Shown here: in pieces, positions 22,796 to 34,333 of the stretch
How the letters are laid out: every line of letters starts with the position of its first letter
How positions within the stretch are numbered: position 1 is the first letter of the stretch
Assembly: GCA_003255065.1 (NCBI GenBank)
Contig: QAOA01000393.1
Span: 558,001 to 622,000, forward strand
Length of the DNA stretch: 64,000 nucleotides
Source of the DNA: Cercis canadensis
Lineage: Eukaryota; Streptophyta; Magnoliopsida; Fabales; Fabaceae
Reading direction: 5' to 3'
The notes under the pieces: generated by a model
Seen by the model: only the letters and a program-made list of their open reading frames with translations
The model's database searches: none
What the model was told of the DNA's origin: nothing
Program-made: the position numbers and the translations under genes

Positions 22796-23202
22796 TTTAC
22801 CAAAATAATGCAATTTAATAAAGAATTTACAAATTTAAGTTACTTTTAAAACTATTTACCAAATTAAGTCATTTTTTAAACTGAAAAAAATGCGGAAATG
22901 AATTCGTGATTTTTCCTAGAAAATGCGGATTCATTTTCACATTAACTTGATCTCAGGAAAAAAATAAACGCTAAAATGAATCGACGAATTCTTATAGAAA
23001 ACACATATTCATTTCAACGTTTTCTTATAGAAAACGCTGAAATAAATATGTTATTCTATAGAAAAACGCTTATTCATTTCCTTGTTTTCTGAGAAAAACA
23101 CTTTAGCATGTATTGTGCGAAAAAATTGACATATTTTGGTAAATATTTTTAAAAGTAACCTAAATTCGTAAATTCTTTATTAAATAGCATTATTTTGGTT
23201 AA
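22796..23202. mobile_element. 407-bp foldback element
   Basis: The inverted ends are about 80 bp and well matched: left TTTACCAAAATAATGCAATT, right (inverted) AACCAAAATAATGCTATT, continuing through AATAAAGAATTTAC. The core (22880-23110) holds several degenerate inverted copies of AGAAAACGC and ATTCATTTC. No target duplication could be fixed. Non-coding. Confidence 0.6.
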
Positions 23203-23938
23203 TTACTGATTTTGGTTTCCTTTCTTATGCAAACTGAAATTTTCTTTTGGGGTAGAAACGCAATCTGAATTTAAATAGAAGGTTCTATTGAAATGCATGC
23301 AAATTAAAAATAATTACAAGAAATCTAAAATTAACTTATATTCATATGGTAAGAATTTTAGTTAATTTTTTATTAGATAAAATTTGTAATTCAATAAATT
23401 GTATAACAAATGAAATAATTTTAATTTTCTATATTTTTGGTGATCTACTTTCATTATAATCGATAATATGAGGAAGAGCTCTAGTTGAATAAAACTAGTA
23501 TGCTTCTAGTCATAAAGTTACTCTTTTGATCTATTTTCTTCCGTTCAAATCCAATCAATTACAAATGCTAAACCCCTATTTACTTAGAGATAAAAGAAGA
23601 AGTTATAATAGGTACTATGTGAGTTATATTGGTTGAAATGGTGATTTTTGGAGTTAATTTTAAATTCTGTTTATATTCATAAGGTGATTATGGAATGAAA
23701 TTCAAGTGTTACCCTTTTCATGAGGTAGTTTTAGAATGAGATTCAAAATTATTTGTTTTGATTATGTTCATATATAATGATTCATGATCTAAATTTTGGA
23801 ATGGAAATGAATCAAGTTATTTGTGAGCTATTCAAACTTGGCTCCTTGAAGGTTCGATAATTATAGTGAATAAATCGAGCCTAAGAATTTGAATACTCAA
23901 CCCGACACGGCTTAACTTATTTAAGAATAAAATAACAT
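23203..23938. other. AT-rich intergenic DNA
   Basis: No gene recognised. It includes one copy (23270-23460) of the dispersed AT-rich repeat also present at 25195-25340 and near 26930. Confidence 0.4.
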
Positions 23939-24775
23939 TTTTTTTTGAGTGAAAACATAATTAACTAAAGAAAAGCAGAAAAATATGCAAAGAGTCTTCC
24001 ACCCATAAACCACAACATCATCGAATTACTGAGACCAACAAACAAGTCAGTTAACAATCATGTTGCCAGCACGAAAAATACAAGAGAAAGAGATAGATTA
24101 AAAGAGGTAGGAGTATCCTAATGTCCTCAATCATAATCCTTTACTCGGAGCAATCCACCCTACCCAGAGAGATACTATGTCAAACAATTTGGCAATCACC
24201 TTCAACCACCATGTCCAAAAACTGCAACTCACGAGCAAGTATCAACGCTTCCCAAAGAGCCCAAGCTTTCACAATGAATGAGGAGAACAAAGAAAAACAG
24301 GGTTTTGACGCAGCAGCAAAACACTTCCCTGCTTCCCCACTAACCACCGTACCCATACCTCCTTTTCCTATCTCAGTAAAAACTGCAACATCAACATTGA
24401 TCTTAAATAAGCCACGAGACACAGGGTGCTACACCTCCAAAGTAGAAGAAGTAGGCTCATCAACAAAAGACATAGGGATAGGTTTCTTGTTCAAGTCCCT
24501 ATAGCTTGCCCAAAAGATTCAGCTACTGTGACAATTTCTGACGAGCTTCGACAATTCTTACCATGAATAAGCATGTTTCTTTCATGCCAAAGAAACCCTA
24601 ACAAAACACAACACCATAATAAGACATTGGTGGGAGAGCAAATAAAATTGAATCAAACCAATCATGAATCGACCCACATCACGCCAAACCTCCATAGCAA
24701 ATAGGCAATAAAGAAAAGTGTGTAATATATCAGGGGCAGCAAGCATTCCAAGTCACTTTCTTTCTTTTATTTATT
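23939..24775 (-). mobile_element. 3' end of a LINE (zinc-binding RT tail plus RNase H domain), 5'-truncated
   Basis: Read on the minus strand, three frames give in order: the zinc-binding segment after the reverse transcriptase (near 24700, DTLHTFLYCLFAMEVW), the linker (near 24560, LGFLWHERNMLIHGKN), and an RNase H domain (24422-24180). The RNase H domain keeps its acidic residues, in KINVDVAVF, ALWEAL and VVEGDCQIV. The end of the domain follows near 24060 (FRAGNM). The frame is broken by stops and shifts. A run of nine A residues on the minus strand (23939-23948 on the plus strand) fits the poly(A) tail. The reverse transcriptase and endonuclease are absent, the usual 5' truncation. Confidence 0.75.
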
Positions 24776-25964
24776 TAATTTTTCTAGGCGGAGAAAGTGT
24801 AGAGAAAGAGAGTGGTAGGGAGAATTGCTGTGGATTTGGTTAGAGTCACTTGCAGTATATAAAGGGGCATTAAGTAAAATAATGAATTATTAAGGGAATT
24901 TTAGCTATTAAATTTCATTAATTAGTGTGTTCTTTGTAAACTTATTCGACATATTGCCCTTAGGTTCGAATTTTATTGCTAGTAATTTTCTTTTGGTAAA
25001 TAATTTGTAAATAATACTATAATTTTCATTAAAACCTGTAACATGTCATAACCTTAAAATGAGATAATTTTCTCTCACCTAACTTTAGTTTCCAAAAATT
25101 CATTAATGAACCATATGAAACTTCAAAACACTTACAGTCAAATATTTGTATGCATAGTATACGTCTAAATTAGTTGAAGGCACTATAGACTTACCCATAA
25201 AAAATCAATGATTATACTTATATTCATATGGTAAAAAAGTGTTACTTTTTTATTTTATTGACTTAATTCAATAAATTAATATAGCAAATGATCATTAGGT
25301 TTCAATTTTCTACATTTTTGGTGATCTTACCTCCATCACAAGCTAACGAGAATTGCGCCACAACCTATTAAAACAGAAATTCAAACAAACAGCCGAATGA
25401 TTCTAGCCAATGGTTACCCCCATTATATTTACATATGTAAAAATCATTGTCTGCTAAGTGCTCCAACAATAAGCCACCATTGGTTCATCAAATTGATATT
25501 AGGTTACAGTTACAAGCTACAGTCAAACCTAGCCCCAAAGTTTTATATCTCATTAGTATAGCATATTTCACCATAATAAAAAGACTATATTACCCTTTAA
25601 AAGAGGTACTTTCTATCTACTTAGTAAACTATTCTCTAGTCTTCTCACATATTCACTCTATTCTCACTCTTGGCCTGCTCATTGACTTGAGCATTGGAGG
25701 AGTTGGCGGAGCACCAGCTGTGGCCTCCCTATCCGTTTTTCCCTTCCTCTACTGGTCTCTTAAGATGTAGTTTGTGAACACACACGAACAGAAATATACT
25801 TGTTTTGATGAGACCCATATTGTTCATGATCTAAATTCATTATAAATTACAGAGACACACACACAAATATACTTGTGTTGATGAGACCCATGATCTAAAT
25901 TCATTATAAATTACAGGGATAAATAACATTATTGGTATATCGAATATCGACTTGAAGACTAAAT
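24776..25964. other. AT-rich DNA downstream of the inhibitor-like gene
   Basis: No gene recognised. A copy of the dispersed AT-rich repeat lies at 25195-25340. The stretch around 25680-25745 (TTGACTTGAGCATTGGAGG) resembles a phrase seen in the 3' part of LTRs of plant retrotransposons, so a small LTR fragment may lie at 25430-25790; no ends are visible and I hold this loosely. Confidence 0.35.
25792..25917. repeat. Local tandem duplication, two units of about 60-70 bp
   Basis: Both units contain ATGAGACCCAT and ATCTAAATTCATTATAAATT; the first unit has a short extra piece, and a CA-rich linker joins them. It lies 50 bp beyond the stop of the inhibitor-like gene. Confidence 0.85.
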
Positions 25965-26599
25965 TCAATTTTTTTTCTTGCTGGTCCTAAAAGTGTATGA
26001 AACCTTGCCCTTTTTCTCTGCAACCACTATTGCATTAATGTCAGGCGGCGTCTGTAAATACAGCTCTCCATTTGTGTGCCATAGAATAACCTGTACATCA
26101 GGATTTTCATTCTTAATTTTTTCCACAGCTTCCTCAATTTCTAATCCTACAAACTTGGATAATGGGTCGTCACCTGTTAGCCAACAGCACAGGTTAGTTT
26201 CCATATATTGCTATGAATTATGAACTGGAAGATATAATTTGTTTAAAAAAGAAAAGAAACATAAACCCTAGTTCATGAATCATAAGATTCAAGTACTCAA
26301 GAATTATGATTATAAATTATATTAGATTTTTTACCTGGTTTGGGATCGTTCTTGCATTCATTTTCATCCAAAATGCAATGAAGTTTGGTGCATTTTTTTC
26401 TTTTCAAAGTTGAGATTATCCTTCGATTTAGTTTGTGAAATGAATGATAGTGGTAGACATGTGAAGAAGATGAAGAACAAGAAAGAGTATGAGTAGGCAG
26501 TGCAGGCTTGTCTACCTCATCAATTTGGAATGTTATAGTTATATGTATGATCAAAATAATCAGTATGAACATTACTTTTCTCATTGAAATTTTACTCAT
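25965..26599 (-). CDS. Secreted potato-inhibitor-I-like protein, two exons, 157 aa
   Basis: Exon 1 is 26599-26335 and exon 2 is 26173-25965, with a GT-AG intron (26334-26174) that joins DPKPG to DDPLSKF in frame. Residues ~8-26 (VMFILIILIIHITITF) form a strong signal peptide, so the protein should enter the secretory pathway. The C-terminal ~65 residues align with potato inhibitor I (family I13 serine-protease inhibitors): FVG for the usual LVG, EAVEKIKNENPDVQVILW for the helix and first strand, INAIVVAEKKGKV for the last strands. The supporting arginines of the inhibitory loop are missing (TPPDINA there), and residues ~40-85 are a basic, His/Ser-rich insert with a CTKLHC motif not typical of the family. 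Activity as an inhibitor is doubtful. Confidence 0.6.
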
Positions 26600-27712
26600 T
26601 TTTTCCTTCTTTACATGATTATTTAAAACTTGAACTACACCAAAATTTAGAAGACCTAGATTGTTCATGAAAGTGATCTTTAGACTAGTCGAAAATTTCT
26701 TGAATAAATATAGATACCTTTGTAAAGTGAAAAAGTATCTTGTCACCCGAAATGACATTTTAGAACTTAAAATTCTTATTGAGCAAAGCCAGAGCAAATA
26801 TTTTACACTTTGTTGATAAAACTATACCTGTTTTTAATTTATATTAGAAAAAAAAAAAAAGTAACATACAATCATCAGTTACTTAAGAAATCTAGAGCCT
26901 CATATGGCAAAATAAGGTCCTATCTAATAGAGAATGGATTTAAAATAATTATAAGAAATCTATAATTAATATGGTAAGAACTTCAGTTACTTAAAAGATA
27001 AAAAATTCATTCCACAACCATCACTGGTACCCTTATAAAGAGGCGAGCATCGTATAACCTAAGTTCATCAAATTGTTATATTCTTAATTAGTTACTCTTT
27101 TACTTTATTAATCCACAATTCAATAATTTAAGATAACAAATAATACGGTTTCTTTGAAAGTAACAAACTTATTGTCACCCAAAAAGTCATTTTACAACTT
27201 AGAGCAAATATATCCTTTAAACAAAGCGTTACTTATTTAGAGCAAATATTTTATACTTTGTTGATAAAACTATACTTGAAGCTATGGAACTAACATAAGC
27301 ACATGCAGAAGGTTTTTTTTTTTTTTTTTTGGGCCATGGCATGCAGATACAATACACTGGAATCATCATAAAAAGTTTGTATTTTGGTGGAAATTTTGCA
27401 ATGGTTCTAAGGAAAAACCTATGAGCACAGAAAATTTCTAGCCTGTAAAGGCAGGGGCAGAAAAAAAAAAAATCAGGGCTCAAAAGCAATTATTTTTCTT
27501 TTTCTCCCCATACGAACTCAGTGCAAGGTTACATAGGAACCAAAAGACAACAGCTTGTGCATGAAATCTGCCGTACATGAAGTTAGTTGTTCATTTATGA
27601 AATCAATGGTATTACTACATTTTTGAAAACTATAAGGGGGAAGACAACCACCAAAATTCTCAAGAAAGTTCTCTTTTGATATCCAGCAAACCGTGATCCA
27701 ACATCATAGCAA
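26600..27712. other. Spacer between inhibitor-like gene and MIC10
   Basis: AT-rich. The part next to the inhibitor-like gene should hold its promoter; the part next to 27713 should hold the MIC10 3' UTR. It contains the local duplication at 26735-27285 and homopolymer runs near 27310 and 27460. Confidence 0.45.
26735..27285. repeat. Duplicated segment upstream of the inhibitor-like gene
   Basis: Two diverged copies about 430 bp apart: 26735-26830 and 27165-27285. Shared words are TTGTCACCC, AGAGCAAATATTTTA and TTTGTTGATAAAACTATAC. The second copy has an internal repeat of the AGAGCAAATA word. Confidence 0.75.
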
Positions 27713-30700
27713 CTATTCATTGTCCTGAAAACAAAACAGAGAAAATACAAATGAGCAGTGTAAAATACCAGTGCCCTGCCATGTTTCCATACTAGAGATT
27801 TATGATTACAACACCACCAAACAAGTGGACCATCTCACCATATGTCAATACAAATTAAATTCCTACTAGTCCCCAGAATTAAAGGAAATTCATCTCCGAA
27901 TGCTCTCTTGAAAATGCCAACGTCAATCAGTATCATTATCACATTATGGCATTATGCAGTTAACATCAACATGTCAACAAAGTAAGGGTAAGATACAAAC
28001 TATACGAACATAAACACTTGTTATGCAGTTAACATCAATAAACAGATGGGTGACCTTTCAAAAACTTGTTATGACAAAGATAACTGATGAGGCCTTGATA
28101 CAAGTTAAATTACAATATACATCTCAATGATAAGAAAAGTTTAAACATTCATTCAAAATCCAATTCCACGCCATACTGTACGCCCTGTTAGCACGCTTCC
28201 ATTTCAAAGCATGGGCAAGGACACAGAATCCTTTCTTACCTTTCATGACTTATAAGATGGAGAGAACAAAAAAGACCAATTCCAATATAAATTGCAAGGC
28301 ACTTCACGCACCCTTCTATGACAAATTTCAACAAATAAATGCTGTATGATTTCCCTTCTCTATTTTAAATTTTCCCGTTGTGTGGAGGAATTTTGGACTT
28401 GTGACAGGCATAAGATGCCACCATGTAAAATAAAATCAAGTTTGAAGACGCGCAGAATCAAGGAAATGTCAACAGAAAATATCACATGAAAGCAGGGAGA
28501 AGAAGAAACTCTATCTAAAAATAGTGAAAAAAAGAATTTTTTAAAAAAGTGTTCCCTGACTATAACATGTAATAACCTACTGCAATTATAAATTTCTTAC
28601 AATGAATATCTTCCAGAGGAAACATCAAGTAACCAGAAACAAGTTCCAATAAACACAAGAAAAAGACAGGAGAAAAAGAAAAATGGAAAGAAGCAGCACA
28701 TTCAGTTTCTACTAGAGTGTGAGAACAACCATTGCCACAGCTGTTAAAACAAACTTATGGTAAAAACAAGCTAAATAATTATAAATAACTAAATAAACAA
28801 CAAAAACGAAAAGACATATCATACCTGAGTAGGAGTCTCTGAAATCTTAGGTGACTCTGAAATCTGTGGTGGAGGTGGTGGTGGTGGTGGAAGTGGAGAT
28901 GGTGCTGACTTCGTAGGAGATCCATCAAATATACGAGAACAGTCTGTGTATGCAGATCCAATTCCCACTCCTGCACCAAAAGCTACAGATGCCCAGCGAG
29001 TCACAGGACTCCCTAGTACAATAAGAGCAAGCAGAGGAATTTTGCATTAATAACTTGGAGAGGTCAAACTAATAAAAGTCTTCAAATTGAATGCAGAATA
29101 AAGAAAGATAGCACCTACAAAATTATTTTAAACTTGAAAAAACATCATAAGTACCAAGGTAAATCACAATTAAATACATAACACTTATAATGAAACCTGC
29201 TCTTTTGCTCCTCTTTCTTTGTTGCTTTTTCCTTTCTAGTCCTATCCTCTTCTCTTATAAGTTCTTATATATTAAAAAAAAAAAAAAAAATACAAGAATA
29301 CTAATGACAAGTCTAATTCTGACACAAGACCATTCAATTGGCCTATATGTTCGTAACAATGTATGCACAATGGCTTAAACCCCAACACCACCACCCCCCC
29401 CAAATAAAAAAAAAACCATCAAGCACTAACTCAGAAAATTGACCAGCGACTCAGCTTAAATGCTAAAATTTGGCCAATTGGAGTGGCTACATGCTACCTA
29501 CACATCCTTGCTTCATGCTAACATTGGCCTTCAATGAAACCTGACCAGGCTGAGAAAAGCAGCATTACACATCAATAAGTAAATCCAATGATGCAATGCT
29601 ACTAGACTTCTCAATACCCATTTTCTCAGTCCATATAAAAGTGGGATACTAACATTAGAAAATATACAAGAACCTAGATAATTTATACAAAAAATCTATT
29701 TGAATCAGCATAAAACCATACGAGCAAATGCTGAAGAACTCAAACAAAATTAGAATCATACCAAAATTCAAAATGTTAAATATCTAAGAAGTTCCATTGT
29801 AGCTTTATGTGAAAATAATGTATTAACTTCAAATGAAAAATACACTTTACCCAGTATTGAGTGGTTTCTATCTGTTAAGTTCGCTATCACCAGAGCAAGG
29901 TTGCATTTGATATACCGGCATTTTAACACAAGTATACAAGTGGCACTAAATCTCCACATTCTAATATCTTTTACATTTTCAAAACAAGTAGGTAATATAA
30001 TATACCTAGAATATAGGATATCTAAACCCAATTTACATAAGAGAATTGTAGTTAACAATTTAAGATTTATATGTTCAATCAGATATGAATAGCAGACATT
30101 CCTAAGAATTTCAGATAGTGTCAATGTAATACCAAATGTTGAGATTTTAAATTCCTTGACATCCCATACCTAAATATCTTAAACTTAAGTATTCAAAACA
30201 CTGAGAAATTTAAGATGCTGTACACCAAACACATCCTAAAGCATAACTATATAAACAAATACAATAAAAACATGAAAAGGCCAGAATTTGATGAAGACAA
30301 AACAAACTCCACATATCAAACTTAATGCAGTTAACATTCTTCAATTGCTTAAGGCTCAAACAGCAAGTGGACCATGAATGAGAACTAGAATACAAATCCA
30401 TAATACTAGAATAACTTCTAAAAAGAATCCTACCAAAACTTAAACCCAAAACTTATGGACAAAATTCCATCAACATCATGATGGAAACCAATTCCTGAAG
30501 CTTTGGCTAATAGGAACAGATAAAACCTGTATCAAACTTGACAGGCATTAGCAAAAGATATGGAAATTTAATTCAAACTCTTCAATGGAGCCAGCCAAAA
30601 CTCCGTCTCTCTTATTGTACCAAGCAAATTGCTGACACGACTGCAAGGGATTGAATGATTAAATTTAAAATTAAAAGCTTGTCCAACAGTACGCATTAAC

Positions 30701-33342
30701 TAACATTGATCTTTTGTCAGGAACACTCATGCAATATCGGATTTTGGTACGAATATCCCCATGGGAAAGGCAACCCAGGGTGAATTTTGTGTTTTCTTTA
30801 CTGCATTCAAAAAATTTATACATAAAACATATGTTACATTCAATTACTTGAACATTACAATTTGATAAAAACGTAATCGAAAGGCAACACATTCTTATTT
30901 AAAGTATATCATATCAGTCAAACTAGGGAGAAAACAGTCAGTAAAACAATAAGGCTAAAAATACTATTTTAGTCATTATATTTTATCCTCCCTCTTTTTC
31001 CATCGCATCAACTTGGTTTCCGCGTTTTATGAGCTAGCCACAGTTTCATCCTTACTTAGGTTGCCACTTGCAAAATCGATGAAATTCTAGCTGTGTTTGT
31101 TTTGGAGGAAAATACTATCCATGAAAACATGTTCTTCATTTTCCAATGCCTGGGGTCCACTTTGGCAAATTGGAAATCATTTTCCATAGTTCTCTTTGCC
31201 CATTCTAGGCATGTTCTGACTATGACAGTCTGCTTAAACTACTTTCCTACAAGCTTCATTGTCTACTAAAACTACTTTCAAACAAGCTTTTCTTTCTCTC
31301 TTTTTTCATATTCCTTCTAATGTGCTCTTCCTCTATAGCTATCAAGCAATACCAGATACAAACGTCACTTCTGATATTATTCCATTATTTTACGCTAATG
31401 AGCTCATTACACACACACAAGCAATTTGTATACACACCTCTTAATTTTTTTGTCCAAACAATGTAAAATCCAATTTTTTTTCAAAAATTATTTTCCTTTA
31501 ATGAATTGCACAATGAAAAAAACAAAGCCATAACAGCTTCTCATAGACTTAAAAGAAAATTGAAAAGTAACTATCATCTTAAGGTTGTTACATCAGCCGA
31601 TTGCACAAATTAGATTCCTTAGAACATAAACTTCAGGCATAAATAGGACTCATTCAATCTTCTGTTGAGCATGAAGCCATGAAATCCCACTAGAAAACAT
31701 ATGTAAACATACAGAAGCCGAGCTTGTTTGTCTAACAATCCTCCTAATTATTTGTCTTTGTTTATGAATCTATTTAGGATAATATGTAAGCTCAAGAGGA
31801 CTGCACAGGACTTCATACTCAGTTATAGACAGAGTGAATACCTTCTTCCATCAAAGGATTGATTGTGTTCATCCATCTAGCACTTCTTATAATCATTGGA
31901 TAAGATAGCTTCACTCCCTTGCAAAATTTTATTGTTTTAATTAATTTTTCATTCCCCAATCGTCACTCAATCTTGGTAACTATCTTCAGAGGTCAAAGGC
32001 ATCATGTAAAGTCAAAGCTTTGTTGTTCTATGTTAATTAATGGTGTTAATACAGAACGCCAAATAAAGCACTATCCCATATTTTTGCTTCATGTGCCTCA
32101 GTAGTTTAGAAGCTCATAACCATCTGTTCTTGCATTGCAAGGTGGCTTGGAACTTATTTGTTACATGTGTGGATCTCTCCCTTATTTTGGAGAGTTTTTA
32201 TTAATTGGTTTTATAGGTTTTGGGAGAAGAAAAGGTAGGAACAATCTAGTGCAGTTGTGAAATGCTTATAACAATTTTATGCCTTACACTATATAGTGCA
32301 AAGTCAAAATTTTCAGGACACAAATTTTACAGCCATATATGCTAGGGAGCAGAACTCTAGAAGTGTCCATTTGGCTTCTTTTGTGAATCTCATGATCCTT
32401 CTAAGGTATTTCTCTCATAAATAGGATAACGAGAATGAAAGGCTCTGTCATATTGACTCTTAAATTTTCTACTAATCGCATTTTAGGAGAATGGAAGGAT
32501 GTCTTATCATCTATCTTGTCCAATTCTCCTTTCTTTTTCTCAAATAAATTTCTTTTGGTACAAGCAGTTTGGTCTTTTCTCAAATAAATTAAAAATATAA
32601 AAATAGCAAACATAACACCCACTACCCAAAAAGGAAATATAATGCTAAGCTTCTATATAACCTACAAGAAGCATGCTGCAGAAAAGCAAAGACAGTATGT
32701 CTACATTAAAAAAAAAAATCTTCTCTTTTGGTAGCCCAATCTCAATTTAAAACAAATTCCCACAAACCAATCATGCTTATACTACACAAATAATTTGGGG
32801 GGGCTTATGCTTTGCAAGAAGAAAGAACAAATTAACTTGTTTTCTTCTCAACTTCTACCAATTAGTTTTATATCCGAATTAAATAAAATAATAAAACAAA
32901 AGCGTAAGAAACTTAACAAAAAATCAGAACATGAATAAGAAAAGAAAATTCAACAATTAATTTAGAAGTAGTCCTTGGAGAAAAACAAGTTTCAAATACA
33001 TAATTACCCATAATTCAGAGTCTCAATGCACCACAAACATGCCCAGAAGAAAATATGGTTAATGTATGATCTCTATCATCTCTAATACATCCAAAAGTTC
33101 CGTAAATACTAGCAGATTTAGAATTTCCAATATACACAGCTAAATATCCACAACGCCAACAGAAAAAGGGGAAACAAAATAAAAGCAAAGAGAAGGAGAA
33201 GGGACTAACTGAAGAATAGCAGACCACCGAATGCACCGGCTAGTGAAGAGTAAGTAAAGCGGCGAAGCGTCAGATCAAGGCAAGCGTCCCATTTGGCATC
33301 GAGGTCGTACCGTGGTGGAACGATTTCTTTATTGTCCGCCAT
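27713..33342 (-). CDS. MIC10: MICOS complex subunit MIC10, three exons, 110 aa
   Basis: Exons: 33342-33210, 29012-28825 and 27724-27713. All junctions are GT-AG and phase-consistent (LLFF|RSPVTRW; ETPTQ|DNE). MIC10 is the small inner-membrane protein that oligomerises to bend membrane at mitochondrial cristae junctions. The start MADNK and PPRYDLDAKWDACLDL are typical of the plant family (DUF543). Two short membrane segments each carry the glycine motif needed for oligomers: SLAGAFGGLLFF (residues ~33-44) and VAFGAGVGIGSAY (~54-66), separated by the basic turn RSPVTR. A Pro-rich tail with eight consecutive prolines (~86-93) follows. The last exon codes only Asp-Asn-Glu and the stop. Intron 1 is 4.2 kb, intron 2 1.1 kb. 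The frame is intact; looks functional. Confidence 0.92.
29013..33209 (-). other. MIC10: Intron 1 of MIC10 (4.2 kb)
   Basis: Bounded by GTTAGTCC at the donor (33209) and TTGTACTAG at the acceptor (29013). It is AT-rich and holds no host exon that I can support. A LINE-derived piece lies at 32096-32206, and 31085-31500 has MITE-like words (TGTTTGTTTTGGAGG) without defined ends. Confidence 0.7.
32096..32206 (+). mobile_element. LINE remnant: zinc-binding segment of a reverse transcriptase
   Basis: One frame reads LSSLEAHNHLFLHCKVAWNL and on to a stop at 32204-32206. HNHLFLHC followed by a Trp matches the zinc-binding region that follows plant LINE reverse transcriptases (usually HLFLHCPFSW). 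The flanking frames are decayed. Short match; tentative. Confidence 0.45.
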
Positions 33343-33547
33343 TAGAGGAGAAGAAACTGTGTTGCTTCTTTAACCTCTTCTTCTCTATAAGCTTCTTTGG
33401 TTTCTGGTTTTCTTCGTCAATGTGGATTTGTAGTCAGGGTTCTATGGCCTCTTCCACTGCTATTCCAGATTCCTCTTTTACTGAAAATCTGAAGTTCCGG
33501 AAAGAGTGAGAGAGGGGGCATGCGTCTGTATACTTAGGGCTTCATTT

Positions 33548-33633
33548 TGGGCTTTGGGACGTCAGGCTTGGTCCAATCGTTTGAATCACCTGGGCCGGTG
33601 TTGTAGTTTCGGTCAAGACGCTATCGAAGCCCA
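33548..33633 (-). promoter_or_regulatory. Site II-type elements in the MIC10 promoter
   Basis: Three TGGGCY words lie 205-292 bp upstream of the MIC10 ATG: TGGGCT at 33548, TGGGCC at 33591 and AGCCCA (the inverse) at 33628. A GACGTC palindrome is at 33558. Clustered site II elements, bound by TCP factors, are known in promoters of plant nuclear genes for mitochondrial components; that fits MIC10. Function here is inferred. Confidence 0.5.
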
Positions 33634-33642
33634 TGAAATTAT

Positions 33643-34150
33643 TTTTCTTTTGGTTAATTAATCGGCATTACAAGTGACACTGATACCATAGATACAAAGA
33701 TGATTTAAGAACTATATACATCATTTTAGTTATAATTTTTATTTGTGATAGGCATTGGCTTAGTGAAGCCTTTTCTAGCCTTTTAGGTTTTCCCTTACCC
33801 CTTTTTCTATGTTCTATCCTTCCCACTGTTGAAATGGCAACATTGGCCAAATTGCCATTTAACTTAGACAAAAAGATACAACTTGTCGTATTAAATCATT
33901 AACCTTTTTTATTTTTGTTAGTTTGGAGGGTAGGGGAATGGGGAAAGGGTATTATCAATATGTTTCATTTAAAATATCATCAATATACTTATTTATTTTA
34001 GATTGGCTCAATTGGTAGATTAGAGTTATATAGATGAAAAGGTCTTAGAATCAAATCCTATCAGTAAAACTGACAAAGAAAAAGTTCACTCAGATCCACC
34101 ACTCTAATATATCCATCACGTTCCCACATTTTCTTAAGTCTTGTCTTTAT
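33643..34150. other. Spacer with a possible tRNA-derived SINE (33990-34150)
   Basis: An A-box-like word (TGGCTCAATTGG, 34004-34015) and a B-box-like word (AGAATCAAATC, 34047-34057) lie in the order and at about the spacing of the internal Pol III promoter of tRNA-derived SINEs. No poly(A) or poly(T) tail or target duplication is clear. Nothing is recognised in the part before 33990. Confidence 0.35.
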
Positions 34151-34159
34151 AACCTTAGG

Positions 34160-34292
34160 TGGTGTTTGGTACCAGCTGTCCATTTGCTTGGGAACCCTTA
34201 CTTTCCTGAGAATAGGATTTACAGGAATTAGATTACTAGGAAAGTTGATATTTCCACGTTTGGTTATTACTCAACTTTCTTGAGAATAGTAT

Positions 34293-34333
<41 letters not shown>

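Noticed and set aside
25447-25770. 107-codon plus-strand frame
   Set aside because: No family resemblance; the region looks like transposon-derived non-coding DNA.
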